A stretch of DNA of 64,000 bases from Dyella lipolytica (GCF_030160075.1 NZ_BSNQ01000003.1:2224128-2288127), one strand, 5' to 3'. Positions 18,519-28,037 are shown, numbered from the stretch's first letter. Program-made: numbers and translations. Notes: generated by a model from the sequence alone, not told the origin.

Positions 18519-18965
18519 TTACTCGGAATCCGGCGCCTGATTGAGCACCGCCCAGAACTGGCCCAGGGTACGCACCGCCTCGAAAAACTGCGCAACATCG
18601 ACCGGCTTGATGACATACGCGTTGACGCCAAGATCCCAACTGCGCACCAGGTCGCTTTCCTCGCGGGAGGAAGACAGGATCACGACCGGCAAGCGCCGAA
18701 ACCGCTCGTCCGCCCGCATTAAGGTCAACACTTCCAGGCCATCCATGCGCGGCATTTTGATATCGAGCAATACCACCGCCGGATCGTCGCCCTGCCGTTG
18801 GGCGAAGGCGCCGCGCGCATAGAGCCAGTCCATGCAATCCACCCCGTCCTCGACATGGGTGATGGGGTTGGCGAGATTCGCACCGCGCAGTGCGTCCATC
18901 GTCATCTCGGCGTCGACCGGGCTGTCTTCGACCAACAGAATCGTGCGCAAGGGACCTTGTTTCAT
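18519..18965 (-). CDS. Single-domain response regulator, Rcp1-like
   Basis: Stand-alone receiver of 148 residues: acidic pair in LLVEDSP, phospho-acceptor D68 in VVLLDIKMP, then VILSSSREESD and conserved lysine in VIKPVD. The spacing and the sequence DSPVDAEMTMDAL match receivers that partner phytochrome-like kinases (Rcp1 family). ATG 18965 forms an ATGA overlap with the stop of the kinase gene upstream, which supports it over the ATG at 18977. It probably shuttles phosphate between the upstream kinase and the downstream hybrid protein. Confidence 0.88.
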   Translation of the reverse strand: MKQGPLRTILLVEDSPVDAEMTMDALRGANLANPITHVEDGVDCMDWLYARGAFAQRQGDDPAVVLLDIKMPRMDGLEVLTLMRADERFRRLPVVILSSSREESDLVRSWDLGVNAYVIKPVDVAQFFEAVRTLGQFWAVLNQAPDSE

Positions 18966-20770
18966 GACGATAACCATCCATCGGGCGTTGGCGCTTCGAC
19001 CCCCGACAGCGTGAAATGAAAGCGCGCGCCGTGCCCAGGCTCGCCTTCTGCCCAGGCCTTACCGCCGTGCCGCGTCACGATGCGTTGCACGTTGGCCAGG
19101 CCAATGCCGTTGCCGGGAAACTCGCTAGCTTTGTGCAGGCGCTGGAATACGCCAAAAAGCTTGTCGACGTAGCGCATATCGAAACCGGCGCCGTTGTCGG
19201 CGACAGTAAACTCGTAGTCACCGGCGTCATTGCGCCAAACGGAGATCTCGATACGGGCGACCTTGCATTGACCCGTGTATTTGACGGCATTGCCGATCAA
19301 ATTCTGCCATACCGTGCGCAGCATGTTCTCGTCGCCGACAACCACCGGCAGCGGCTCGATCTGCCACTCGATGCAGCGGTCCGGCACTTCCGACTCGGCC
19401 AGCGTGCGCGTCTCCTCGACCAACGATTGCATGTCGACCGCCTGTAGCCGCAAGGCACCGCGTCCGAGCCGGGAGAACACCAGCAGATCTTCGATCAGTT
19501 GTGCCATGCGCTGGGCCGCATCGCGGATCACGCCCAGGTAGTGGCGTGTCGTTTCGTCGACGCCTATGCCCTGGTGTAGTTCCAATTTCTGCGTAAAGGC
19601 GGTGATGTGTCGCAGCGGCGCACGCAGGTCGTGGGATACGGAATAGCTGAAAGCTTCCAGCTCGCGGTTCACGTCGGAAATTTGTGCCACTTTGCTTTCG
19701 AGCTGATGATTGAGTTCCTTCACTTGTTGCTCGACCAGGGCGCGCGCGGTGACGTCGCTCACCGTCAGGAGCAAAGCCGGCTTCTCGCTATCCTGCTGTT
19801 GCAGACACCGCGCATTGATCACCACGTGCCGTTCGACACCGTCGATGGTGCGCTGAATCAGCTCGAAATCCCACAATTCGCGGTCGCGTAGCAGCACGTC
19901 GCGCAGGCGCTGTTGCAGCACTTCGTCAGCCCATGCGCCTTGTCCGACCTCATCGAGGTATTCCGCGCGACTGTCCTCGGACACGCCATACAGTTCGCTA
20001 AAGGCCGCATTGACCTGCAGCGTGCGCAAGCTGTTGTCGAGCAGGGCGATCGGTTCGCGCACTGCCTGCAGGATCATTTGCGAGCGTTGCACTGCTTGCC
20101 GCTCGCGTATTTCAGCGCGCAGTCGTCGACCGATCTGCCGCTCGGATACCACCACCACGATCATCAGCATCAGCAGCTGCATGGCGGCGGTGAGCGCCAA
20201 TACCAGGCGATTGTCGACCGAACGCTGTTTGGCGCTCTCTCGGCGCAGCTGCAGTTGTTGTTCGGCGTTGTCGACGATCTTTTCGGCAATGTCGTCGATC
20301 TGGAATAACGCGCCGGCATCGCTCAAAGCCTGATCGGCACCGGCACGATCGTTTTGCTGATAACGCTGCAGGGCCTGCTGCAACAACGCCAGCCGACCGT
20401 TCTCCTTTGCGTTCAGCTGATCCACCAGATGCTGTTGCGCCGGATTGTCGGCCGACAAGCGGTGCAGCTCGTCGAGCAACGCCGGCACGGTTTTCCCGGC
20501 GTTTTGCGCGGTCACTTCAGCGTGGCTGTATGGGTCGTTCGCCAGCAGATGCTGCACGGCCGATTCGCTATCGTGCGTCTGATCGGCGATACGATAGACC
20601 AGCGCCTGGATCTCCGCCGAGCGGGTCACCAGCTCGCCGGCGTTGAGGGACTGCTGAGAACCGCCACGGGTGATCAGATACGGCAGGGTCACGATGACGA
20701 ACACGGCAAACAGCAGACCGGCAGTGCGCCAGCGCATCGCCGTTACTTGTCGCATCCCCCTACGGATCAT
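18962..20770 (-). CDS. CHASE3-PAS sensor histidine kinase
   Basis: Membrane sensor kinase heading a three-gene operon. The 602-residue protein has a first membrane helix at about residues 13-34, a periplasmic alpha-helical CHASE3-type domain (about 35-185), a second helix (NRLVLALTAAMQLLMLMIVV, about 187-208), a PAS domain (about 228-350), a HisKA box with H380 (SYSVSHDLRAPLRH) and an HATPase domain (NLIGNAVKYT, DNGAGFDM, GNGIGLANV). This kinase type resembles bacteriophytochrome-like kinases, but no chromophore-binding GAF/PHY domain is present. ATG 20770 has AAGGG about 7 nt upstream; the frame is open to ATG 20803. The signal is unknown. Confidence 0.87.
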   Translation of the reverse strand: MIRRGMRQVTAMRWRTAGLLFAVFVIVTLPYLITRGGSQQSLNAGELVTRSAEIQALVYRIADQTHDSESAVQHLLANDPYSHAEVTAQNAGKTVPALLDELHRLSADNPAQQHLVDQLNAKENGRLALLQQALQRYQQNDRAGADQALSDAGALFQIDDIAEKIVDNAEQQLQLRRESAKQRSVDNRLVLALTAAMQLLMLMIVVVVSERQIGRRLRAEIRERQAVQRSQMILQAVREPIALLDNSLRTLQVNAAFSELYGVSEDSRAEYLDEVGQGAWADEVLQQRLRDVLLRDRELWDFELIQRTIDGVERHVVINARCLQQQDSEKPALLLTVSDVTARALVEQQVKELNHQLESKVAQISDVNRELEAFSYSVSHDLRAPLRHITAFTQKLELHQGIGVDETTRHYLGVIRDAAQRMAQLIEDLLVFSRLGRGALRLQAVDMQSLVEETRTLAESEVPDRCIEWQIEPLPVVVGDENMLRTVWQNLIGNAVKYTGQCKVARIEISVWRNDAGDYEFTVADNGAGFDMRYVDKLFGVFQRLHKASEFPGNGIGLANVQRIVTRHGGKAWAEGEPGHGARFHFTLSGVEAPTPDGWLSS

Positions 20771-20876
20771 CGACGGCCCTTGGTCAGCATGCGCATCCTG
20801 CATGATGCACGCATTCTGCGCATGTTTGCCGCTACTGACCAGCCCGTTCTAGCCCGGATGGCGAAGTAGTCGCCGC

Positions 20877-23216
20877 TCAGCGCGAGTAGGAGCTCATCGC
20901 TGTGGGACGTGCGGAAATGGCCTGACCCCAGCTTTTGTTCGGCTCGGCCTGCATCGTGAAATGCAGCTCCCCGCCCGCCAGGATGTCTGCGTGCCGCAGA
21001 TAAACGCGATCCAGCGGCTTGCCGTTGAGGGTGACCGCGCCGACATAGGGATGCGTCCCATCCATCGGCGTAGCCGTAATCGTGAAGGTGTGGCCGTTGC
21101 TCAGGTGGATGGCCGCTCGCGGCACAAACGGCCGACCGATGGCGTATTCGTCGCTGGCGGGCGCGACGGGATAGAAGCCAAGCGCAGTGAAGATGTACCA
21201 GGCAGACATCTGGCCGAGGTCGTCATTGCCGATCAACCCCGAGGGTCCGGGGCCGTATTCGTTGTCCATGATTTGCTTGAGCCGCTGCTGCGTTTTCCAC
21301 GGCGCGCCGGCGTAGTCGTAGAGATAGGCAATGTGGTGACTGGGCTCGTTGCCGTGCGCGTACCAGCCGATCAGGCCGGTGATGTCTTCCACGTTTTTGA
21401 AGATGGCCGGGTCCACCTTGGCATCGAACAGCTGGTCGAGTTTGCGGTTGAAGGCATCGTCGCCACCCATGGCCGTGATCAGGCCGGCTACGTCCTGCGG
21501 CACATACCAGGAGTACTGCCAGGCGTTGGCTTCGGTGTAATCGTCGCCATAGCCGGCGCTGGCGGGATCGAAGGGTTCGCGGAACTGACCGTTGCTCAAC
21601 TTCGCACGCATGAAGCCCGTCTTCGGATCCCAGACATTGCGCCAGTTGGTGGCGCGTTTTTCGAAGGTGGCGAAAACATCGGTCTTGCCCATCGCTTTGG
21701 CCATCTGCGCGATCGCCCAGTCGTCATAGGCGTACTCCTGCGTCTTGGAGCCGCCTTCCACTTCCTTGTCGATCGGCACGTAGCCGAGCTTCATGTAATC
21801 GGCCAGGTCGCCGTAATCGCCATAGGTGGCAGTGGACACCATCGCTTTCATCGCCTTGTCGGCATCGAAGCCGCGGATGCCCTTGACATAGGCATCGGCG
21901 ATGATCGCCACGGCGTGATAGCCGGTCATGCACCAGGTCTCCAACCCCTGATACGACCATACCGGCAACATGCCGAACGGGCTGGCTTCCTGCGAAGCTA
22001 TCAACGAGCGCACGAAATCGACGGTGCGATCGGGATGCAACAAGATCAACAACGGTTGCTGCGCGCGATACACATCCCACATCGACCAGCTGGAATAAAA
22101 GTCGAAACCGTCGGCGTGATGTACCTGATGATCCGGCCCGCGATATTCGCCGTTGACGTCCATGCTCAAGTTCGGAGCGATCATCGCGTGATAGAGCGCG
22201 GTGTAGAACTGCGTGCGCACGGAAGGCGAACCATCGACATCGATGGGCGACAGCGCTTTGTTCCAGGCAGCCATCGCGTCCGCGCGGTGCGCATCGAAGA
22301 GCCAGCCCCGCCCGTCCTGGTCGAGATTGGCGATGGCATTTGCTTCGCTGACCGGCGAAATCGCCACCTTCATCAGCAACGGCTGCTTGAGTTCGCCGAA
22401 ATCGAACACACCGACAAGCGCGCGGCCGTTTTGCGCAACGGCATCTTCGGCTTGGTTGCCTGGCCCCTTGAAACCCTTGTAAACGAGGTCGGTCTCGCGG
22501 TTATAGAGCTCGCGCGAGGTCATCGGCTGATTGAAGCGCATGGCGAAGCAAAGCTCGCGTCCCGGCGCCCAGCCGCGCGTGGTGCGGCAGCCGGTGACCG
22601 TGCCGTCGGGGCGCACCTGCACGTTCGCCCATAGCACCTTGCCGGAGTAGTCATAGATGCTGGGACGAAGATCCAGCAAGACATGGGCGGGCTTGCCCGT
22701 GGGAAAGGCGTAGCGATGCCAACCGACGCGGCGGCTGGCGGTCAATTCGGCGCGCACGCCGTAGTCGCTCAGCGTGACGGCGTAATAGCCGGGCTGCTCC
22801 ACCTCCGTGGCATGGTCGAACCGCGAGCGGTAGCCGCTGCCGGGGACCTTCTCGTCACCCGGGTCAAGCCGCACGTCCCCGGCAATCGGCATCACCAGCA
22901 CATCACCTAGATCCGAGTGACCCGAACCGGAAAAATGCGTATGCGAAAAGCCCATGATGGTGGCATCGCCATACTGGTAGCCTGCCGCCCACTTGTAGGC
23001 GTGCTTGAAATCCGGCATGGCGGTATCCGGTGACAGCTGGATCATGCCGAAGGGCACGGTGGCGCCGGGGAACAGGTGTCCATCGCCCCCGGTACCTATG
23101 CGAGGATCGACGTTTGCAGCGTGTTGCTCGGCGGCCTGGGAGGCCGTAGCGGCAAAAACGCCAAGCGATGCCGTGAAGAACAGGGTAAGAAAGGTATAAA
23201 TCGGGCGACGATTCAT
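20877..23216 (-). CDS. Alpha-mannosidase, GH92, secreted
   Basis: Calcium-dependent exo-alpha-mannosidase family GH92, releasing mannose from N-glycans or fungal and plant mannans. The 779-residue protein has a signal peptide (residues 1 to about 29, ending TASQAA). Family landmarks in order are GTGGDGHLFPGATVPFGM, GFSHTHFSGSGHSD, GNEPSHHIAYLYDYAG (probable acid region) and GNDDLGQMSAWYIFTALGFYPV (probable catalytic aspartates). ATG 23216 is chosen because it starts the signal peptide and lies downstream of the operator at 23237-23254; the frame is open to ATG 23288. It is divergent from a LacI regulator and a mannose catabolic operon. Confidence 0.92.
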   Translation of the reverse strand: MNRRPIYTFLTLFFTASLGVFAATASQAAEQHAANVDPRIGTGGDGHLFPGATVPFGMIQLSPDTAMPDFKHAYKWAAGYQYGDATIMGFSHTHFSGSGHSDLGDVLVMPIAGDVRLDPGDEKVPGSGYRSRFDHATEVEQPGYYAVTLSDYGVRAELTASRRVGWHRYAFPTGKPAHVLLDLRPSIYDYSGKVLWANVQVRPDGTVTGCRTTRGWAPGRELCFAMRFNQPMTSRELYNRETDLVYKGFKGPGNQAEDAVAQNGRALVGVFDFGELKQPLLMKVAISPVSEANAIANLDQDGRGWLFDAHRADAMAAWNKALSPIDVDGSPSVRTQFYTALYHAMIAPNLSMDVNGEYRGPDHQVHHADGFDFYSSWSMWDVYRAQQPLLILLHPDRTVDFVRSLIASQEASPFGMLPVWSYQGLETWCMTGYHAVAIIADAYVKGIRGFDADKAMKAMVSTATYGDYGDLADYMKLGYVPIDKEVEGGSKTQEYAYDDWAIAQMAKAMGKTDVFATFEKRATNWRNVWDPKTGFMRAKLSNGQFREPFDPASAGYGDDYTEANAWQYSWYVPQDVAGLITAMGGDDAFNRKLDQLFDAKVDPAIFKNVEDITGLIGWYAHGNEPSHHIAYLYDYAGAPWKTQQRLKQIMDNEYGPGPSGLIGNDDLGQMSAWYIFTALGFYPVAPASDEYAIGRPFVPRAAIHLSNGHTFTITATPMDGTHPYVGAVTLNGKPLDRVYLRHADILAGGELHFTMQAEPNKSWGQAISARPTAMSSYSR

Positions 23217-23236
23217 GGAATGGGGGCCAATAGTGG

Positions 23237-23254
23237 GTTTGGATCGTTCTAAAC
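23237..23254. promoter_or_regulatory. LacI-type operator, GH92 side
   Basis: GTTTGGATCGTTCTAAAC, a near-palindrome with one mismatch between arms, 21 bp upstream of the GH92 start. It shares the core TTTGGATCGTTC with the second site at 23327-23344. Confidence 0.7.
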
Positions 23255-23326
23255 TCGGCAAACTAACACCGGCGATTTTTCTCCGCATGTTGCAGTGCGC
23301 GATAGCAATTTCGCCGATTCAGGTAA

Positions 23327-23344
23327 ATTTGGATCGTTCCAAAT
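23327..23344. promoter_or_regulatory. LacI-type operator, regulator side
   Basis: ATTTGGATCGTTCCAAAT has perfect 7-bp arms around a 4-bp centre and lies 17 bp upstream of the regulator start at 23362. The 90-bp spacing from the other site would allow looping or independent control of both directions. Binding by the adjacent LacI protein is inferred. Confidence 0.72.
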
Positions 23345-23361
23345 GCAAGGATCGGGGATAA

Positions 23362-24414
23362 ATGGGGAACACACAGCCAGTAGGTCGAAAAGTTACCTTA
23401 AGCGACATCGCAGCCGGTTGCGACGTTTCGCGCGCCACCGTCTCGCTGGTGCTGCGAGGCAGCCCGTTGGTCAACAAGCACACCCGCGCCCGTGTCGAAG
23501 AGGAGCTGCGGCGGCAGGGCTATGTGTATAACCGCGCCGCGGCGAATCTGCGCCGTCGCACCTCATCCAGCATTGCGCTGGTGCTCAACGACCTGGCCAA
23601 CCCGTTCTTCGCCGAATTCGCGGCCGGCGTCGATGAAGTTTTGGGCAATGCTGGTTTCGTTACTCTGCTTGGCAGCACCGGCGAATCGACCGCGCGTGAG
23701 CTGGCCGTGCTCGGTTCGCTGATGGAACACGGACCGGCCGGCATCATCCTCTCCCCGGCCGAGGGTGGCGACGCGGAACAGATCCTGGCCGCTGTCGGCA
23801 CGCAGACACCGTTGTTGCTGTTTAACCGCGAGGTGGGCGGCGATATCGCTGCCTGCGATCACTGGGATCGCCTGTTTCTGGATAACCAGCATGGTGCGCG
23901 GCTGGCGACCGAGCACCTCATCGCCCAAGGACACCGGCGCATTGCCTTCTACGGCGGGCATCTCAGCTCCAGCTCCTGCCAGCAGCGCCGCGCCGGCTAT
24001 GTCGACGCGATGCGTAAAGCGGGTTTGCCGGTGGCAGCGTCGTGGATGGTGGAATGCATTCCCAACCGCCTCGATGCCGTCGCGCAATGCGATCAGTTGT
24101 TCGCCGACGGCGCGGCGCCCACCGCAGCCGTTTGCTACAACGACGCGGTCGCACTGGGCCTGATGCTTGGCCTGCATAAACGCGGACTGCAACCGGGCCG
24201 CGATTTCGCGCTCACCGGTTTCGACGATATCGCCGAAGCGGCAGTCAGCGCACCGCCGCTGACGACACTGGCGGTAACGCCCCGTGCGCGCGGCCGCCAG
24301 GCCGCGGAACTGATCCTGCAGCGTTTGCAGGAACCGTCGTCGTCACCGCGCCAGACCATCGTTCCGGTGCAATTGTTGGTACGTGCCAGCAGCTGTCCGC
24401 CACACGTCGCCTGA
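23362..24414 (+). CDS. LacI-family regulator of the mannoside locus
   Basis: Transcriptional repressor of 350 residues. The helix-turn-helix is at about residues 12-31 (LSDIAAGCDVSRATVSLVLR), the hinge at ANLRRRTSSSIALV, then a periplasmic-binding-like sugar domain (NDLANPFFAEFAAGV to LTGFDDIAEAAVSAPPLTTL). ATG 23362 has a purine-rich stretch upstream (AAGGATCGGGG). It is the first gene of a run of five same-strand genes for mannose uptake and conversion and sits divergent from GH92. It likely binds the two TTTGGATCGTTC operators beside it, with mannose or a mannoside as inducer (inference). Confidence 0.9.
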   Translation: MGNTQPVGRKVTLSDIAAGCDVSRATVSLVLRGSPLVNKHTRARVEEELRRQGYVYNRAAANLRRRTSSSIALVLNDLANPFFAEFAAGVDEVLGNAGFVTLLGSTGESTARELAVLGSLMEHGPAGIILSPAEGGDAEQILAAVGTQTPLLLFNREVGGDIAACDHWDRLFLDNQHGARLATEHLIAQGHRRIAFYGGHLSSSSCQQRRAGYVDAMRKAGLPVAASWMVECIPNRLDAVAQCDQLFADGAAPTAAVCYNDAVALGLMLGLHKRGLQPGRDFALTGFDDIAEAAVSAPPLTTLAVTPRARGRQAAELILQRLQEPSSSPRQTIVPVQLLVRASSCPPHVA

Positions 24415-24431
24415 TCCATACGGAATTCATC

Positions 24432-25757
24432 ATGGCTTTTACTGCACCGACCGCTCCCTCTTCGACCTCCACCACTGCTTCGAACAGCCAACGCTATACG
24501 TACTATCCGATGGCACTGACCGTGATCACCGCGGTCTTTTTCATGTGGGGCTTCCTCACCGCACTGAACGACATTCTGATTCCGCATCTCAAAGCCGTAT
24601 TCGAGCTGAACTACGCGCAGGCGATGCTGGTGCAATTCACGTTCTTCGGCGCGTACTTCCTGATGTCGTTGCCGGCTGGGCGCGTGGTGGCGCATCTTGG
24701 TTATAAGAAAAGCATCGTCGCGGGACTGATCATTGCCGGTGTCGGCGCCGTTGGCTTTTGGCCCGCCGCAGGCTTGCGGCTCTACCCGGCATTCCTCGGT
24801 GCGCTATTCGTGCTGGCCACCGGCATTACGTTGCTGCAGGTCGCGGCGAATCCTTATGTCGCATTGCTGGGGCCGGAGAAAACCAGTTCCAGTCGCCTGA
24901 CATTGGCGCAGGCGCTGAATTCGTTCGGCACGTTCCTGGCACCCTGGTTCGGCAGTCTGCTGATTCTTTCGACCAAGGTGAAGAGCGCCGCCGATATCGC
25001 GGATTTGTCCGCCAGCGGACAACTACTCTACCGCACACAGGAAGCACAGGCGGTGCAAACGCCGTATATCGGCCTGGCTGTGGTGCTGGTGCTGCTGGCG
25101 GTGTTTGTGTGGATATTCCGCCTGCCTTCGCTGGAAGAAAGCACGGAGAAGGCCGATACCAGCCACCACACCCTGCTCGATGCACTGCGTTATCCGCATG
25201 TGCTGTTCGGCGTGCTCGGCATTTTCTTCTACGTCGGCGCCGAGGTGTCGATCGGTAGCTTCATGGTGAACTATTTGTCGCAACCCGACATCGGCCATAT
25301 GAGCGAGCAGCAGGCTGCTCATTACGTATCGCTTTACTGGGGCGGCGCAATGGTCGGACGTTTCTTGGGTTCCGCCCTCTTGGCGAAGATGTCGCCGCGC
25401 AAATTGTTGGCAGTGTTCGCCGCAGTCAACATGCTGCTGTTGCTGGCCACGATGTCGACCAGCGGTATGACGGCCATGTACAGCATCGTGGCGATCGGCC
25501 TGTTCAATTCGATCATGTTCCCCACCATTTTTTCGCTTGGCATCGAACGCATGGGACCGCTTACCGGCAAGGCATCCAGTCTGCTGATCATGGCGATCGT
25601 GGGCGGCGCGCTGATGCCCTACGTACAAGGGTTCCTGGCCGATAACATCGGTGTACAGCACGCGTTTTTCTTGCCGCTGCTGTGCTACGCGTACATCGTG
25701 TTTTACGGCCTCAGCGGTTCGCGGATTCGCACCGCGCCGGTCGATGCGCAGCACTGA
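24432..25757 (+). CDS. FHS-family sugar:H+ symporter (FucP/GluP-like)
   Basis: Inner-membrane major facilitator of 441 residues, of the fucose/glucose/galactose:H+ symporter group. A 25-residue Ser/Thr-rich head precedes helix 1 with the family motif FFMWGFLTALNDILIPHLK; later motifs are FFGAYFLMSLPAG, LQVAANPYVALLGP and RLTLAQALNSFGT, all typical of FHS proteins. The start is 17 nt after the regulator stop. By context it imports mannose released by GH92, or fructose; the family covers both. It is followed by a fructokinase and a mannose isomerase, so substrate passes straight to them. Confidence 0.9.
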   Translation: MAFTAPTAPSSTSTTASNSQRYTYYPMALTVITAVFFMWGFLTALNDILIPHLKAVFELNYAQAMLVQFTFFGAYFLMSLPAGRVVAHLGYKKSIVAGLIIAGVGAVGFWPAAGLRLYPAFLGALFVLATGITLLQVAANPYVALLGPEKTSSSRLTLAQALNSFGTFLAPWFGSLLILSTKVKSAADIADLSASGQLLYRTQEAQAVQTPYIGLAVVLVLLAVFVWIFRLPSLEESTEKADTSHHTLLDALRYPHVLFGVLGIFFYVGAEVSIGSFMVNYLSQPDIGHMSEQQAAHYVSLYWGGAMVGRFLGSALLAKMSPRKLLAVFAAVNMLLLLATMSTSGMTAMYSIVAIGLFNSIMFPTIFSLGIERMGPLTGKASSLLIMAIVGGALMPYVQGFLADNIGVQHAFFLPLLCYAYIVFYGLSGSRIRTAPVDAQH

Positions 25758-25832
25758 ATATCTCTATCCACGGAGCGTGCAATCTGTGCGCTGCCAACTG
25801 ACGCGGCACTACGACGTATTGGGGTTTATTTG

Positions 25833-26810
25833 ATGAAACATTCCGTCCTCTGCTTCGGCGAGGCTTTGATCGATATGCACGGTGAAGGCGACGATGGCCA
25901 TGGCTTTGCGCGGCACTACCTGCCCTTTGCGGGCGGCGCGCCTGCCAACGTTGCGGTAGCGGTGGCGCGACTGGGTGGGCATGCGCGATTCGCAGGCATG
26001 CTGGCGCATGATCGCTTCGGTGATTTCCTGCTGCACAGCTTGCAACAAGCCGGTGTGGACACCATCGATGTCGCGCGTACCGGCGAAGCCAATACCGCGC
26101 TGGCCTTCGTGACGCTGGACTCGCGCGGCGAACGCAGCTTCAGCTTCTATCGACCGCCCTCCGCCGATCTGCTTTTTCGCGCCGAACATTTTCGTGCACA
26201 AACCTTCGACAACACCGCGGCGTTCCACGCATGCTCCAACAGCCTGACCGATCCCGGCCTGGCGGCAGCGACGCTGGAAGGCATGCAGCGCGCGCGGAAG
26301 GCCGGCGCCCTGGTCAGTTTCGACTTGAACCTGCGCCCGGCACTGTGGCCACACGGCAGCGAGCCGCGCGGCGTTGTATGGCCCGCGCTGCAACTTGCCG
26401 ACGTGGTAAAGCTCAGCGCCGAGGAATTCGACTGGCTGGCGACCGACGGCGAACAGGCCCTGCTCGATCGCCTCTGGAGCGGTTGCGCGCGCTTTCTGGT
26501 AGTGACCGATGGTGCCTTGCCGTTGCGTTGGTATCACCCCGACGCCGAAGGCGAACTGCCCTGTTATAGCGTGCCAATGGTCGATAGCACCGGCGCTGGC
26601 GACGCATTCGTAGGTGGTCTGCTGCATCAGCTGGCCGCTCAAGCCGTCACCCCCGAGAACCTCGACGCATGGGTGGCAACCCTACCGCGCCTGCACGCCG
26701 CCCTGCGCTATGCCAGCGCTTGCGGTGCCATCGCCGTGACGCGGCATGGTTCGTTTGCCGCCATGGCGAATGCCGACGACGTAGACCGTTTTATGGAGAT
26801 TTACGCATGA
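25833..26810 (+). CDS. PfkB-family fructokinase
   Basis: Cytoplasmic sugar kinase of 325 residues, ribokinase/PfkB family. The N-terminal signature is GGAPANVAVAVARLGG (about residues 32-47) and the C-terminal signature DSTGAGDAFVGGLL holds the catalytic aspartate. The start motif LCFGEALIDMH is typical of bacterial fructokinases (ScrK-like). The stop overlaps the next gene as ATGA, so the two are translationally coupled. With the mannose isomerase product, it would make fructose 6-phosphate from fructose. ATG 25833 has a GGGG stretch 8 nt upstream. The symbol is withheld because the scrK, frk and mak types cannot be separated by eye. Confidence 0.88.
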   Translation: MKHSVLCFGEALIDMHGEGDDGHGFARHYLPFAGGAPANVAVAVARLGGHARFAGMLAHDRFGDFLLHSLQQAGVDTIDVARTGEANTALAFVTLDSRGERSFSFYRPPSADLLFRAEHFRAQTFDNTAAFHACSNSLTDPGLAAATLEGMQRARKAGALVSFDLNLRPALWPHGSEPRGVVWPALQLADVVKLSAEEFDWLATDGEQALLDRLWSGCARFLVVTDGALPLRWYHPDAEGELPCYSVPMVDSTGAGDAFVGGLLHQLAAQAVTPENLDAWVATLPRLHAALRYASACGAIAVTRHGSFAAMANADDVDRFMEIYA

Positions 26811-28024
26811 CCAAGCCGGCCCTACCGGATTTCCGTTCCGAAGCATTTCTGCGCGACCACATAGCCAAGACGATGGCGTTCTATCACCCGCGCGCGATCG
26901 ATCCTGCTGGCGGTTTCTTCCATTATTTTCGCGATGACGGCACGGTTTACGACCGCAGTCACCGGCATTTGGTCAGCAGCACGCGCTTTGTCTTCAACTA
27001 CGCGATGGCGGCAATCGAGTTCGGCGAAGAGGATTACCTCAACGCGGCGCGACATGGCCTGCGTTACCTGCGCGACGTTCATCGCGATGCCGCCACCGGC
27101 GGCTATGCCTGGACCATTCGCGACGGCAAGCCGGAAGACCGCACCAATCACGCATACGGTGTCGCCTTCGTGCTGCTGGCCTATTCCACGGCGTTGAAGG
27201 CAGGCATCAGCGAGGCCGCCGCGTGGATGGACGAAACCTGGCAGCTGCTGGAACAACGCTACTGGGATGCGCAGGCCAACCTCTACCGCGACGAAGCCGA
27301 TACGCATTGGCACTTCAGCGACTATCGCGGCCAGAACGCCAACATGCATATGTGCGAGGCGATGCTGGCGGCCTATCAGGCCAGCGACGAGCCGCGCTAT
27401 CTCGAGCGCGCGCTAACGCTCGCCGACACCATGACGCGCAAGCAGGCCGCGCTCGCCGATGGCCTGGTGTGGGAGCACTACCACACCGACTGGACGATCG
27501 ATTGGAATTACCACCGCGACGATCCCAAGCACCTGTTCCGTCCGTGGGGTTTCCAGCCGGGCCATCAGACCGAATGGGCCAAGCTGCTACTGATCCTCGA
27601 ACCGCTGTTGCTTGAGCGTGGTCGTGAAGAGTCATGGCTGGTGCCGACTGCAAGGCATCTGTTCGATACCGCTGTCGCACGTAGCTGGGATAACCAGTAC
27701 GGCGGCCTTTGCTACGGCTTCGCGCCCGACGGCACGATCTGCGACGACGACAAGTATTTCTGGGTGCAAGCCGAGTCCTTGGCTGCCGCAGCACTGCTGC
27801 ACGCGGCAACGGGTGTGCCCGACTATGACCAATGGTATGGGAAGCTGTGGGCCTATGCGTGGGAGCATCTGGTCGATCATCGCTATGGCGCATGGTTCCG
27901 CATCCTCACGCGGGACAATCGCTCCTACAGCGACGAGAAGAGCCCTGCCGGCAAGACGGACTACCACACCATGGGTGCCTGTTACGAAGTGCTTTCCCTG
28001 GTTCGCGCCGGCGCTGTCCCCTAA
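26807..28024 (+). CDS. Mannose isomerase / AGE-family epimerase
   Basis: Cytoplasmic (alpha/alpha)6-barrel enzyme of 405 residues in the N-acylglucosamine 2-epimerase superfamily. Motifs close to mannose isomerase/YihS are RTNHAYGVAFVLLAY, YRGQNANMHMCEAMLAAY, FQPGHQTEWAKLLLIL and KTDYHTMGACYEV; conserved histidines in each form the active site in this family. It most likely interconverts D-mannose and D-fructose, since it is coupled by an ATGA overlap to a fructokinase and lies in a mannosidase locus. An epimerase acting on N-acylglucosamine or cellobiose cannot be excluded by sequence alone, but the context favours mannose. Confidence 0.85.
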   Translation: MTKPALPDFRSEAFLRDHIAKTMAFYHPRAIDPAGGFFHYFRDDGTVYDRSHRHLVSSTRFVFNYAMAAIEFGEEDYLNAARHGLRYLRDVHRDAATGGYAWTIRDGKPEDRTNHAYGVAFVLLAYSTALKAGISEAAAWMDETWQLLEQRYWDAQANLYRDEADTHWHFSDYRGQNANMHMCEAMLAAYQASDEPRYLERALTLADTMTRKQAALADGLVWEHYHTDWTIDWNYHRDDPKHLFRPWGFQPGHQTEWAKLLLILEPLLLERGREESWLVPTARHLFDTAVARSWDNQYGGLCYGFAPDGTICDDDKYFWVQAESLAAAALLHAATGVPDYDQWYGKLWAYAWEHLVDHRYGAWFRILTRDNRSYSDEKSPAGKTDYHTMGACYEVLSLVRAGAVP

Positions 28025-28037
28025 TCCTGAGAAATCC

